The notes: generated by a model not told the origin, from the sequence alone. 47,237 nt of DNA from Bog-756 sp035949055 (GCA_035949055.1 DASZIO010000009.1:1-47237), one strand, 5' to 3'; positions 7,844 through 16,769 are shown, counted from the first letter of the stretch. Numbers and translations are program-made.

Positions 7844-10222
7844 TCAGGTCGGCTCGACCCCGGCCTCGGGACCGGCGATGAGCTCGTAGTCCGGGTTGAG
7901 GATGGCCTGGCGCCGGGCCCAGTCCCCCACCATCCCCTCGACCACCAGGCGCGCTCCGGGCTGGATGCCCGGAATGCGGCGGCGTCCCTGGAACACCAGC
8001 AGGAGACGACCGGTCTCATCGGCCAGGACACACTCGAGGTTGGACGTGCCGGCCCGGGGCTGGACACGCACCGACTTCACCCGGCCGACCACCCGGACCC
8101 GGTGTCGCCACTCGGCCTCGCTGATCGGGATGGTGCCGGCGCCGCGCTCGCCGAAGGCGGCCCGGTCGAACGCGGCCCGGGCCCCGTCCCGGTCGGCCTC
8201 GCGGGATTCGGTCCGGGCCGACCCCCGGCCGGTCCGGACGCCCGCCACCACCCGGCGCTCCGGTCGCTGCTTCAACCGCCGCTTGGACAGCCACCCCCCG
8301 GTCAGCTGGTAGGGCACCACGGTGGCGTTGACATGGGCGAGCTGGCCCACCGCGGCGGCAATCTGGTCGGCCGTGCCGTCATGGAGCACCCGGTGCCACC
8401 CGGCGGCGAACCCGCGGCGGGGCAAGAGGATGGTGAGCTCGGTCTCGTGGTCGGCTACCGTCTCGGCGGCCAGCTCCAGGGCGGCGCGGGTCAGCCGGCG
8501 GTCCTCGCACTCCTCGACGTCGAGGGGGAGCCGGGTGAGCCCGAGACGACCCCACTCGGCTTCGAGGTCGGCGGCCACTCTGTTGTCGAGCGTGAAGTGC
8601 ACGGCCCGAAGTTCGTCGGGATGGAGGGTCCTGGCGTATTGAAGGGCGCGGGCGGTCGCCATGTCCAGCCGGTCGACCAGGACCACCACCACGTGGCGGT
8701 TGAGCACGGGCGCCTCGGCCGCCTCCGCCGCCCCCTCTTCCAGCTGGTCCTCCTCGTTGACATACTGCCGGTGTAACCCGAGGAGGCCCACGACACCGAG
8801 CGGCAGGATGACCAGGATGACCCAGGCCCCCTCGGTGAATTTGGCCACCGCGATGATCACGAGGACGATGAAGGACAGCACCGAAGCGGTGCCGTTGATG
8901 ACCAGGCGGCGGCGCCAGTGGTCCTCCCGGTGGGTCAGGTGGTACTTGGCCATCCCGGCGCCGGCCATGGTGAACCCAGTGAAGACGCCGATGGCGTACA
9001 GCGGGATGAGCTTGTCCACCTTGGCTCGGGTGACGGCCAGGAGGATGACCGACACCACGGTGAGCACGATGATCCCGGTCGAGAACACCAGCCGGTGGCC
9101 ACGCTTTGTCAGCTGGCGGGGCAGGTAGGAGTCCTCGGCGGCGAAGCTGGCCAGGAAGGGGAAGCCGGTGAAGCTGGTGTTGGCCGCCAGGATGAGGATG
9201 AGGGTGGTACCGATCTGCAGCAGCACATAGAAGAAGTTGCCAAGGCCGTGGGCGCCGTAGACGTCCTTCGCGATCTGGGAGATGACCGTCGGGGTGCCGG
9301 AGAGGTAGGGGACGGGGTGGGTGAGGGCGGCCAGGGACGAGACCCCGAGCACCAGTGAGCCCAGGATGACCGCCATCATGACCATGGTGATCCGGGCATT
9401 GCGTGATTCGGGCCGTCGGAAGATGCTGACGCCGTTGGAGATGGCCTCGGTGCCGGTAAGGGCCGAACCACCGGAGGCGAAGGCCTTGAGGACCACGAAG
9501 ATGCCGGCGCCGTAGAGCAGCCCGCTCCCGCCGGTGCCGATGTGCTCGGCCCCTGCGTGCCCGAAGATCGGCTGGGCGTGCAGGGTGCCGGTGATCGCCT
9601 TGAACGTCCCGACGGCCAGGAGGATGACCATGTTGGCCACGAAGAAATAGGTGGGGACGGCGAACATCCGGCCCGCCTCGCGGATGCCACGCAGGTTGCC
9701 GTAGGCGATCACCAGCACGAACAGGATGGCGATCCAGGTGGCGTCCGGAGTGAGGCCCGGGAAGACCGAGGTCACCGCGGCCACTCCGGCGGCCACCGAC
9801 ACGGCGACGGTCAAGGTGTAGTCGATAAGCAGGGACATGGCCGCCACCTGGGCCACGGTGAGACCGAAATTCTCCCGCGCCACCACGTAGGCGCCGCCCG
9901 CCTTCGTGTACACCCTCACCACCTCGAGATAGGAGAGGGTGACGAACAGGAGGACGAAGATCACCGCGATGCTCACCGGGATCACCAGTGAGAACGCGGC
10001 CACCCCGACCGCCGCCACCAGCGGGATGAGCATCTGCTCAGTGGCGTAGGCCGATGAGGAGATCACGTCCGAGGAGAGGACGGCGAGCGCGGTGGGTTTG
10101 CCCAGCCGCTCCGAGGACTGGCGGTCGGACGAGATGGGCGGGCCGAGCAACCGGTTCTTGAGCCGGTAGCGCAGGGTCTCGGGCAGATCGACCTGGCCGA
10201 GCGGGGTGGCCGTGGGCACCAT
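7844..10222 (-). CDS. APC permease fused to USP-like region and C-terminal OB-fold
   Basis: One uninterrupted frame encodes three parts. Residues about 45-490 are an APC-superfamily permease with about 12 membrane segments (ALAVLSSDVISSSAYA, KAGGAYVVARENFG, GGSALTGTEAISNG). Residues about 500-640 are a soluble alpha/beta region starting HVVVVLVDRLDMATARAL, like the cytoplasmic tail of Rv2690c-type permeases. After a charged linker, residues about 695-785 are an OB-fold (RVRVVGRVKSVRVQPRAG, then GRRRIPGIQPGARL), resembling the stand-alone OB protein Rv2694c. The frame stays open to 10723, but that extension is low-complexity and overlaps the divergent trkA. ATG 10222 or GTG 10258 are better starts. 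The substrate is unknown; divergence from TrkA genes suggests ion or amino-acid homeostasis. Confidence 0.85.
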   Translation of the reverse strand: MVPTATPLGQVDLPETLRYRLKNRLLGPPISSDRQSSERLGKPTALAVLSSDVISSSAYATEQMLIPLVAAVGVAAFSLVIPVSIAVIFVLLFVTLSYLEVVRVYTKAGGAYVVARENFGLTVAQVAAMSLLIDYTLTVAVSVAAGVAAVTSVFPGLTPDATWIAILFVLVIAYGNLRGIREAGRMFAVPTYFFVANMVILLAVGTFKAITGTLHAQPIFGHAGAEHIGTGGSGLLYGAGIFVVLKAFASGGSALTGTEAISNGVSIFRRPESRNARITMVMMAVILGSLVLGVSSLAALTHPVPYLSGTPTVISQIAKDVYGAHGLGNFFYVLLQIGTTLILILAANTSFTGFPFLASFAAEDSYLPRQLTKRGHRLVFSTGIIVLTVVSVILLAVTRAKVDKLIPLYAIGVFTGFTMAGAGMAKYHLTHREDHWRRRLVINGTASVLSFIVLVIIAVAKFTEGAWVILVILPLGVVGLLGLHRQYVNEEDQLEEGAAEAAEAPVLNRHVVVVLVDRLDMATARALQYARTLHPDELRAVHFTLDNRVAADLEAEWGRLGLTRLPLDVEECEDRRLTRAALELAAETVADHETELTILLPRRGFAAGWHRVLHDGTADQIAAAVGQLAHVNATVVPYQLTGGWLSKRRLKQRPERRVVAGVRTGRGSARTESREADRDGARAAFDRAAFGERGAGTIPISEAEWRHRVRVVGRVKSVRVQPRAGTSNLECVLADETGRLLLVFQGRRRIPGIQPGARLVVEGMVGDWARRQAILNPDYELIAGPEAGVEPT

Positions 10223-10436
10223 TCGGGAGGGGGCGGCCACCGTCGGGGAGGTGGTCACCCCGGCCCCGTCCCCAGTCGGCCGAGCCGGGTCGACGCCGCC
10301 GGCTACCGATGGGTCCACCCCCTCAGTAAACCATGGGCGTCGCGCCGGCCTGAAGCGCAGGCCAGCTGCGCTAGGGCCCCGGTGGAAGCCCCACCCCGGC
10401 ATGAGGCCCGTGGGCCCGGAGGACCGGGGGTGAGTT

Positions 10437-11195
10437 GTGATCCGGTGGCGATCCGTGTTGCATGGTCGGGTGCATATCGTCATCGTGGGCTGCGGCCGGG
10501 TCGGCTCGGGGCTCGGCGTCGGGTTGGTCGCCCAGGGCCATACGGTCGCCATCATCGATCGCAACCCCAAGGCCTTCCGTCGGCTCCCCGCCGATTGGCC
10601 CGGCACCACCGTGATCGGTTCGGGCTTCGACCGGGACGACCTGGACCGGGCCCGGGCCACGGAGGCGACCGCCCTGGCCGCGGTGACGAGTGGAGACAAC
10701 TCCAACATCCTCACCGCTCGCATCGCCCGCGAGACTTATGAGATCCCGAACGTGGTGGCCCGCATCTACGACCCCCGCCGGGCCCAGATCTACCTGCGCC
10801 TCGGCATCCCGACCGTCGCCACCGTGTCGTGGACCATCGACCAGGTGCGCCGACGCCTCATCCCCGGCGAGGTGGAGTCCGACTGGTCCGATCCCACGGG
10901 GACCCTCTCGTTGGTCGAGCGCGAGCTACCGGAGCGGTGGGCCGGCAAGCGGCTGCTCGATCTGAGCAGACCCGGCGAGGTCACCGTGGTGGCCGTGACC
11001 CGGGCCGGCGTGCCCCGCCTGGACTTCGAGGATCTGGTGGGCCAGGACGGGGACGTCGTCCACCTGATGGTCACGAGCGACGCCCTCGAGCAGTTCAACG
11101 CCCGGCTGGCCGGTCCGGCCGCCAGGGAGGCACGCCACCCCATCGTGCCCGTCGGCAGCCCGGACGTGGACCGCGCCAGCGGGGGCCGGGGATGA
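10437..11195 (+). CDS. trkA: TrkA-type NAD-binding K+ regulator, first copy
   Basis: A cytoplasmic RCK protein of up to 252 residues. The N-terminal Rossmann fold opens with VHIVIVGCGRVGSGLG, a GxGxxG nucleotide site, and the strand-2 acid lies in VAIIDRNPKAF. A TrkA-C region follows (RLLDLSRPGEVTVVAVTRAG). The GTG at 10437 has a GGGGGTGAG ribosome-like site. A GTG at 10470, directly before the Rossmann strand, fits the family start better, so the first 11 residues are doubtful. It overlaps the next TrkA gene by ATGA. The layout matches mycobacterial ceoB-ceoC divergent from an APC permease. Partner channel or permease is not proven by sequence. Confidence 0.9.
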   Translation: MIRWRSVLHGRVHIVIVGCGRVGSGLGVGLVAQGHTVAIIDRNPKAFRRLPADWPGTTVIGSGFDRDDLDRARATEATALAAVTSGDNSNILTARIARETYEIPNVVARIYDPRRAQIYLRLGIPTVATVSWTIDQVRRRLIPGEVESDWSDPTGTLSLVERELPERWAGKRLLDLSRPGEVTVVAVTRAGVPRLDFEDLVGQDGDVVHLMVTSDALEQFNARLAGPAAREARHPIVPVGSPDVDRASGGRG

Positions 11196-11854
11196 AGGTG
11201 GCCATCGCCGGGGCCGGCAGCGTGGGCACGGCCATCGCCTCCGACCTCCACGGGGGCGGTCACGAGGTCCTGGTCATCGAGCGGGACCCCGATGTGGTGG
11301 ACCGGGTCCGGGGCGACCTCGACGTGACCTGGGTGGTGGCCGACGCCTGCGAGGTGGCCTCGCTCGACTCGGCCGGGCTGGCCACCACCGACGTGGTGGT
11401 GGCGGCCACCGGGGACGACGAGGACAACCTGGTCGTCTCCCTGCTGGCCAAGCAGGAGTTCGCCGTGCCCCGCGTGGTGGCCCGGGTCAACCACCCGAAG
11501 AACCAGTGGCTGTTCACCGAGACCTGGGGTGTCGACGTCTCGGTGTCCACCCCCCAGTTGCTGACCGCCCTGGTCGAGGAGGCTGTCTCGGTCGGCAGCC
11601 TGGTCCGCCTCCTCCGCTTCGAAGGGGGCAACGCCCACCTGGTCGAGGTCACCCTGGCGGAGGACTCCCCGGCCGCGGGAGTCTCGCTGGCCGACCTCGG
11701 CGTGCCGCGCGAGGCCACGGTGGTGGCGGTGGTGCGCAGCGACCGCCTGATCGTCCCGCGAGGCGACACCCGGCTCGCCACCGGGGACGAGGTCCTCGTC
11801 CTGGTCACGTCCGATGCCGAGGATGTGGTGCAACAGCTGCTGGTGGGGCACTGA
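11192..11854 (+). CDS. trkA: TrkA-type NAD-binding K+ regulator, second copy
   Basis: A 220-residue RCK protein starting MKVAIAGAGSVGTAIA, a Rossmann GxGxxG with acid in VLVIERDPDVV. It ends in a TrkA-C-like region (AAGVSLADLGVPREATVVAVVRS). The ATG overlaps the stop of the preceding paralogue (ATGA), so the two subunits are probably made together and may form a hetero-oligomer gating ring. It corresponds by order and size to CeoC. The HAD gene follows after 3 bp. Confidence 0.9.
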   Translation: MKVAIAGAGSVGTAIASDLHGGGHEVLVIERDPDVVDRVRGDLDVTWVVADACEVASLDSAGLATTDVVVAATGDDEDNLVVSLLAKQEFAVPRVVARVNHPKNQWLFTETWGVDVSVSTPQLLTALVEEAVSVGSLVRLLRFEGGNAHLVEVTLAEDSPAAGVSLADLGVPREATVVAVVRSDRLIVPRGDTRLATGDEVLVLVTSDAEDVVQQLLVGH

Positions 11855-11857
11855 CCG

Positions 11858-12646
11858 GTGCGAGCGGCCTTCTTCGACCTTGACAAGACGGTCATCGCCA
11901 AGGCTTCGCTCGCCGCCTTCGGCCGGCCGTTCTACCGGGGTGGGCTGATCAACCGTCGGTTGGTGGCCCGGGCCCTGGTCTCCCAGATCATCTACCTGCA
12001 CCTCGGCGCCAGCGAGCAAAAGCTGGCCCGAGTCCGCGAGTCGATGCTGATGCTGACCAAGGGCTGGGACCGCGAACAGATCCGGGAGATCGTACGGGAG
12101 GCGCTGGAGGACATCGTCGAGCCGATCATCTACGCCGAGGCCCTCGACCTCATCGAGGCCCACCGGGCCGCCGGGCACAAGGTCTTCCTCGTGTCGGCCT
12201 CACCCGAGGAGATCGTGCAGCCGCTCGCCGAGCATCTGGGCGTCGACGGGGCTATCGCCAGCCGGGCGGTCGTCGACGACGACGGTCGCTACACCGGTGA
12301 GATGGAGTTCTACGCCTACGGCGTCTTCAAAGCCGAGGCCATGCAGGAGCTCGCCGACAAGATGGGGCTCGACCTCCAACAGTCCTCGGCCTACTCCGAC
12401 TCCTACACCGACCTCCCGATGCTCGAGGCGGTGGGCCACCCCGTGGCCATCAATCCCGACCGGGTCCTGGCCAAAGTGGTCCGAGAGCGCAATTGGGACG
12501 TGATGCAATTCACCAAGCCGGTCCGGCTCCGCGACCGGGTGAGTGTGCCGAACCTGCCCGTCACGGCGACCGCGGCCGGCGTCACTGCCGCCGCCTCGCT
12601 CGGCGCCCTGGTGGCGTGGCGCCTGGCCCGACGAGCCCAGACATGA
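11858..12646 (+). CDS. HAD-IB family phosphatase (SerB-like)
   Basis: A 262-residue HAD-superfamily hydrolase. The nucleophile and acid are D7 and D9 in FFDLDKTV. Motif II is FLVSASP, and the motif IV acids are in SDSYTDLPML. A helical cap lies between motifs I and II. These features match subfamily IB, which includes phosphoserine phosphatases and CicA-like proteins. The last 30 residues contain a hydrophobic stretch (TAAGVTAAASLGALVAW) with a basic end, possibly a membrane anchor. It starts with GTG 3 bp after the second TrkA gene and so is likely cotranscribed. The substrate cannot be told from sequence; a lipid phosphate is possible given the anchor. Confidence 0.85.
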   Translation: MRAAFFDLDKTVIAKASLAAFGRPFYRGGLINRRLVARALVSQIIYLHLGASEQKLARVRESMLMLTKGWDREQIREIVREALEDIVEPIIYAEALDLIEAHRAAGHKVFLVSASPEEIVQPLAEHLGVDGAIASRAVVDDDGRYTGEMEFYAYGVFKAEAMQELADKMGLDLQQSSAYSDSYTDLPMLEAVGHPVAINPDRVLAKVVRERNWDVMQFTKPVRLRDRVSVPNLPVTATAAGVTAAASLGALVAWRLARRAQT

Positions 12647-12700
12647 GGCCCGAGGCCCAATCATGGACCGGGCGGCCGATCGGGCCCCGACGCGCAAAGG

Positions 12701-12725
12701 GCTGACCACCCGGCAGGTGGTCAGC
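12701..12725. terminator. hairpin between convergent genes
   Basis: A perfect 10-bp inverted repeat (GCTGACCACC / GGTGGTCAGC) with loop CGGCA lies between the HAD gene (plus) and the small membrane ORF (minus). Its position suits a bidirectional terminator. No T-run follows on either strand. Confidence 0.55.
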
Positions 12726-12752
12726 GCTTCGGCGGGTACGGCGGTGGGTTGC

Positions 12753-12827
12753 TCAGGAAGGACGCAGCCGCTTGGCGGCGACGACCCCGAGGGCGACGAT
12801 GATGGCGAGGATCAGGAGCTTCTTCAT
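12753..12827 (-). CDS. 24-residue single-pass membrane microprotein
   Basis: A short frame starting MKKLLILAIIVALGVVAAK and ending RLRPS. A two-Lys start is followed by about 14 hydrophobic residues and a basic C-terminus, as in a minimal single-span membrane peptide. An AGG lies 3 nt before the ATG and a GGAG 13 nt before it, so the ribosome site is weak. It lies downstream of the sigma-factor gene on the same strand, between it and a hairpin. No function is known to me. It is supported by composition and placement only, and could be chance. Confidence 0.45.
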   Translation of the reverse strand: MKKLLILAIIVALGVVAAKRLRPS

Positions 12828-12910
12828 GAGCCTGATCGTACTCCGTCGGTCGGGGGTGTGTCCCCGGTGGACGTCAACCGGCGGGGCCAACCCCGAGGGC
12901 CCCCCTGGGC

Positions 12911-13876
12911 TCAGACGGTCAGGAGATCCCGCGCCCCCGTGTCGGACGAGGGATGGCGGAGCTTCGACATGGCCCGGGCCTCGATCTGACGGATGCGCTC
13001 GCGAGTGAGGTTGAAATGCTCGCCCACCTCTTCGAGCGTACGAGGCTCGCCCCGGTCGAGCCCGAAGCGCAATCGCAGGATCTCCCGCTCCCGCTCGTCG
13101 AGCGGTGACAAGAGCCGACCGATCTCCTCGGGCAGGAGCGAAACGGCGGCCACTTCGAAAGGTGACTCGGCCGACCGGTCCTCGACCACGTCGCCGAGCT
13201 CGGCGTCACCGTCCTCCCGCAGGGGCTCGGACAACGACAGCGGCTCGGCCCGGAATCGCAGCGCCTCGACCAATTTGTCCTCGGGCATCTCCACCTCGGC
13301 CCCCAGCTCGGCCAAGGTGGCCGGTCGCCCGTACTTGAGCTCGAGTCGTGCCTGCGCCTTCTGTACCCGGGCCAGCGTGTCCCCCGCGTGCACCGGCAGG
13401 CGGATGGTGCGGCCGGTGTTGGCGATGCCGCGGGTGATGGCCTGGCGTATCCACCACGTGGCGTAGGTGGAGAACTTGAACCCCTTCCGCCAGTCGAACT
13501 TCTCGACAGCATGCATCAGCCCGAGGTTCCCCTCCTGGATGAGGTCGAGGAGCGGCAGTCCGGACGCCTGGTACTTCTTGGCGATGGACACAACCAGCCT
13601 GAGGTTGGACTGGACGAAGGTCTGCTGGGCCGCTTCCCCCTGGAGGGTGGTGCGTCGCAGCTCCCGCCGCTTGGCCGGCGTCAGTCCCTTCGGCGCCGAT
13701 GCCAGCTGGCCATCCGCCTCGCGTCCGGCCTCGATGGCCTGGGCCAGGCGTACCTCGTCATCTTTGGTGAGCAGCGGATACTGGCCGATGTCGGTGAGGT
13801 ACAACCGGACCAGATCTTCGTCGTCTCGCTCGAGGCGCTCCTTTGCCAACTTCACCGGGTCCTTCGTTTTCCCCAC
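12911..13876 (-). CDS. sigA: RNA polymerase sigma-70 factor, primary type
   Basis: A 321-residue sigma factor. Region 1.2 (DLVRLYLTDIGQYPLL) is followed by region 2 with NLRLVVSIAKKYQ, LDLIQEGNLGLMHAVEKFD and KFSTYATWWIRQAI. Region 3 (RTIRLPVH...) and region 4 with the helix-turn-helix (TLEEVGEHFNLTRERIRQIE) complete it, ending near a final DLLTV. It lacks the long region 1.1 of SigA/HrdB proteins, so its length is closer to SigB. Which role it plays cannot be told from this window. It starts with GTG. In mycobacteria sigA lies a few genes from the ceoBC/APC block, consistent with this setting. Confidence 0.92.
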   Translation of the reverse strand: MGKTKDPVKLAKERLERDDEDLVRLYLTDIGQYPLLTKDDEVRLAQAIEAGREADGQLASAPKGLTPAKRRELRRTTLQGEAAQQTFVQSNLRLVVSIAKKYQASGLPLLDLIQEGNLGLMHAVEKFDWRKGFKFSTYATWWIRQAITRGIANTGRTIRLPVHAGDTLARVQKAQARLELKYGRPATLAELGAEVEMPEDKLVEALRFRAEPLSLSEPLREDGDAELGDVVEDRSAESPFEVAAVSLLPEEIGRLLSPLDEREREILRLRFGLDRGEPRTLEEVGEHFNLTRERIRQIEARAMSKLRHPSSDTGARDLLTV

Positions 13877-14035
13877 GAGGGTGGGGGACGGCCAACCCGC
13901 TCGGCGCCCCTCTGGGCTCGCTGAACTGGGTATGGCGTGTTCGGGCGCAACGATTGCTGCTCTCGAAGTTTACCGGACCCGTCAACCCCTCCGAGCGCAG
14001 GCGAAGGAAAATCGCCTGTCCCGAGGGCACGGGCA

Positions 14036-14914
14036 TCAATCCCCGGGCACCGAGGCGGGAAGGGTGACGAGGCCGGAAACGGCCCCGGCCGCTACCACCG
14101 CCGATTCGAGCCGCTGCAGGAACTGGTGCACGGCGACCACATCGTGCGGCCGGGTCACGAGACGCTGGACGAGGCGCTCGCCGGCCCGCCAGTCGTCGAT
14201 CTCGTCGTTGAGCACCAGGCGCAGGGCCCTCGCAACGGGCGCGTCGGTCACCTGCGCCACCGCCCCGAGGTGTCGCTCATAGCTCGTAACCAGCCGGGGC
14301 AGGGCCACCCGGTAGAGCCCGGCCAGCCGGGGCAGGGCGCCGGGGTGGCTGAGAGGGTCCTCGGTGTTGGGCGGCACCGCCGGGCCGGCCGCCCCGACCT
14401 CGGAGCCGGACAGAGCGGCCACGAGCACCCGGCTCGGGGAGGAAGGGACGGTCAGCGCGTCCGGGTCGACGCCGTCGCGGACGGGCAGTCGGTCCGCCCA
14501 CAGCTCCGCGTGCCAGGCGTGACGCATGCTCTGGCTGTCGAGATGGACCTTCACCGCGTCCAGTGGCATGTCGATCACCCACTGGCCGAGCAGCCGGTAG
14601 AGCGCGTTCTCGACCCAACGGTACTCACCGACCAGCGCGGCCGTGTCGGCCAGCGCGAAGGGAAGTACCTCGTCCGTGGCCAACGTGGCTCGGTCGCCAT
14701 GCCCGACGGGGACGTCGCCGATCGACGGCGGGCCGGCGACCGATGGCGCGCTGCCCTGTGGGGGCGCGCTCCCAACCGGGGGCGCCCCCGGGCCCGGGAC
14801 TCCGGATGGCGGTGTATCGGACTCGGCCGGCTCGGGCCACCCGGACGGCATCACCGTCGTCGGCGGCTGGGTCGCGCCGGACGGCCCGTCCGAGAACGGA
14901 GAAGTCTCAGACAA
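14036..14914 (-). CDS. ferritin-like hypothetical protein
   Basis: A 292-residue protein. The first about 75 residues are Pro/Gly/Ser-rich and disordered. The rest is helical, with GEYRWVENALYRLLGQW, then SQSMRHAWHAELWADRLP, YERHLGAV and RLVLNDEIDDWRAG. The E/H/E spacing over four helices suggests a ferritin-like diiron bundle, but metal ligands are not proven. The start is TTG at 14914, because GGAGG sits 6 nt upstream; both lie inside the 3' end of nadE, giving an 8-bp overlap. The frame extends further upstream but that part only shadows nadE. Its role is unknown. Confidence 0.6.
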   Translation of the reverse strand: MSETSPFSDGPSGATQPPTTVMPSGWPEPAESDTPPSGVPGPGAPPVGSAPPQGSAPSVAGPPSIGDVPVGHGDRATLATDEVLPFALADTAALVGEYRWVENALYRLLGQWVIDMPLDAVKVHLDSQSMRHAWHAELWADRLPVRDGVDPDALTVPSSPSRVLVAALSGSEVGAAGPAVPPNTEDPLSHPGALPRLAGLYRVALPRLVTSYERHLGAVAQVTDAPVARALRLVLNDEIDDWRAGERLVQRLVTRPHDVVAVHQFLQRLESAVVAAGAVSGLVTLPASVPGD

Positions 14915-16757
14915 CGGCCGCCTCCCCACTCGGCTGTTCACCGGTCTGTGGTGCACCGCTCTGTTGTTCACCGGTTGGCTGCTCACTGCTCGCTTGCTCG
15001 GGCGTCGGCTGCTCTCGGGCCTGCGCTTCCCGCGTCGCGCCGGGACGGTAGTGGTTGGTGATGGGCATACGGCGGTCCTTGCCGAAGGCCTTCCCCGAGA
15101 TCCGCACACCCGGAGGCATCTGACGACGCTTGTATTCAGCCCGGTCGACCAAGGCGACCACCCGGCTGACCGCGTCGGGATCGAACCCGTCGGCTGCCAG
15201 CTCCTCGGCCGACCGGTCCCCCACCACATAGCCGTCGATCACAGGGTCGAGGACCGCATACGGCGGGAGCGACTCGTCGTCGCGCTGGTCGGGGCGAAGT
15301 TCGGCCGATGGGGCCTTCGTCAGCACCGGACCGGGGATGAGGTCGAACCCGGCCACCCGGTTGCGGTAGTTGCACAATTCGTAGACCAGCGTCTTCGGCA
15401 CGTCCTTGATCACGGCGAACCCACCGGCCGAGTCACCGTAGAGCGTCGAGTATCCCGTCGCCATCTCGCTTTTGTTCCCGGTGGTGAGCACAATCCACCC
15501 GGTGGCGTTGGACACCGCCATGAGCAGCACGCCGCGGATGCGCGACTGCAGGTTCTCGTCGGTGAGCCCGGTCGGATCCTCACCGAGGATCGGCGACAGC
15601 GTGGCGGACAGGGCGCGATGGGCATCTTCGATGGCTGCAGTGGCCAGGCGGATGCCGAGGTTGGCCGACAGCGTCGCCGCATCGGCCACCGAGCCGTGGC
15701 TCGAGTACCGCGAGGGCATGGTCACCCCGTGCACCCACTCGGGGCCGAGCGCATCGACCGCCACCGCCGCCACCAACGACGAGTCGATCCCCCCCGACAG
15801 GCCGATGAGCGCGCCGGCGAAGCCGTTCTTCGTCACGTAGTCGCGGGTTCCGAGCACCAGGGCCTGGTACACCTCGGCCTCGGGGCCGAGCACCGGTGCG
15901 ACGGGGCCGGCCGCCGCCGACGCCGGGACCGAGCGTGCCCGCGGGCCGAGGCTGACCGTCACCGGCGGCGCAGCCGGCCCGGTCCGCGGTCGCACTGGAG
16001 GGGCCGGGATCTCGGAGTCGGTGGTCACGTCGGCCACCAGCACCGACTCGGAGAACTGTGGCGCAGACGCCACGATGTGACCTCGCGCGTCCATGACGAG
16101 GGACGCCCCGTCGAAGACCAGCTCGTCCTGGCCCCCGACCTGGTTCACGTAGACGATGGGGCAAGCCGTCTCGGACACCCGCGCGGAGAGCACCGCCAGG
16201 CGCTCGTCGCGGCGACCGCGGGAGTACGGCGAGGCATTGAGATTGACCAGCACCCGGGCTCCCGCTGCTACCTGGTCGACCATCGGGCCGCCGGCCGACC
16301 ACATGTCCTCACAGATAGTCACGCCGACCGGGACACCGGCGACCAGGTAGCAGTCGGGTGGACCTTCGCCGGGGACGAACCAGCGCTGCTCGTCGAAGAC
16401 CCCGTAGTTGGGCAGCAGGCGCTTGTGATAGCGACCGACGACGCGTCCACCGACGCACACCGCGGCGGCGTTGACCAACCGCCCCCGGACGTCGGTGTCG
16501 ACGAAGCCGACGACCGCGGCACAAGAGCCCGCGCGGGTGGCGATCTCCTCGAGCACGGCCTGGTTGTCGGCGACGAATGCAGGCCGGCCCAGCAGGTCCT
16601 CGGGCGGGTATCCGGTGACCGTCAATTCCGGGAAGACCGCCAGGTCCGCCGCGGCCGCCTCCGCCTCGGCCAGGGCCGTACGGATCCGACCGGCATTTCC
16701 CCAGAGATCGCCGACGACGGTGTTGATCTGGCAGGCGGCTACCCGCACTCGACCCAT
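14907..16757 (-). CDS. nadE: glutamine-dependent NAD+ synthetase
   Basis: A 616-residue enzyme that amidates deamido-NAD+ using glutamine and ATP. The N-terminal nitrilase-type glutaminase has the triad E44 (FPELTVTGYPPED), K112 (YHKRLLPNYGVFDE) and C149 (VTICEDMW). The synthetase half carries the PP-loop GLSGGIDSSLVAAV, then TGNKSEMATGYSTLYGD. The last about 40 residues are a Glu/Gln/Pro/Gly/Ser repeat tail (PEQASSEQPTGEQQSG...) not needed for catalysis. A TAGGCT hexamer ends 6 nt before the ATG, suggesting a leaderless mRNA. The 3' end overlaps the ferritin-like gene by 8 bp. Confidence 0.95.
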   Translation of the reverse strand: MGRVRVAACQINTVVGDLWGNAGRIRTALAEAEAAAADLAVFPELTVTGYPPEDLLGRPAFVADNQAVLEEIATRAGSCAAVVGFVDTDVRGRLVNAAAVCVGGRVVGRYHKRLLPNYGVFDEQRWFVPGEGPPDCYLVAGVPVGVTICEDMWSAGGPMVDQVAAGARVLVNLNASPYSRGRRDERLAVLSARVSETACPIVYVNQVGGQDELVFDGASLVMDARGHIVASAPQFSESVLVADVTTDSEIPAPPVRPRTGPAAPPVTVSLGPRARSVPASAAAGPVAPVLGPEAEVYQALVLGTRDYVTKNGFAGALIGLSGGIDSSLVAAVAVDALGPEWVHGVTMPSRYSSHGSVADAATLSANLGIRLATAAIEDAHRALSATLSPILGEDPTGLTDENLQSRIRGVLLMAVSNATGWIVLTTGNKSEMATGYSTLYGDSAGGFAVIKDVPKTLVYELCNYRNRVAGFDLIPGPVLTKAPSAELRPDQRDDESLPPYAVLDPVIDGYVVGDRSAEELAADGFDPDAVSRVVALVDRAEYKRRQMPPGVRISGKAFGKDRRMPITNHYRPGATREAQAREQPTPEQASSEQPTGEQQSGAPQTGEQPSGEAAVV

Positions 16758-16763
16758 GGAGCC

Positions 16764-16769
16764 AGCCTA
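16764..16769 (-). promoter_or_regulatory. candidate -10 of nadE (leaderless)
   Basis: TAGGCT on the minus strand fits the actinobacterial TANNNT -10 form and stops 6 nt before the nadE ATG. A transcript starting the usual 7 nt after it would begin at the start codon. No -35 was recognised. Confidence 0.45.

Noticed and set aside
10223..10723. N-terminal extension of the permease frame up to 10723
   Set aside because: It is low-complexity, overlaps the divergent TrkA gene and precedes the family's normal N-terminus.
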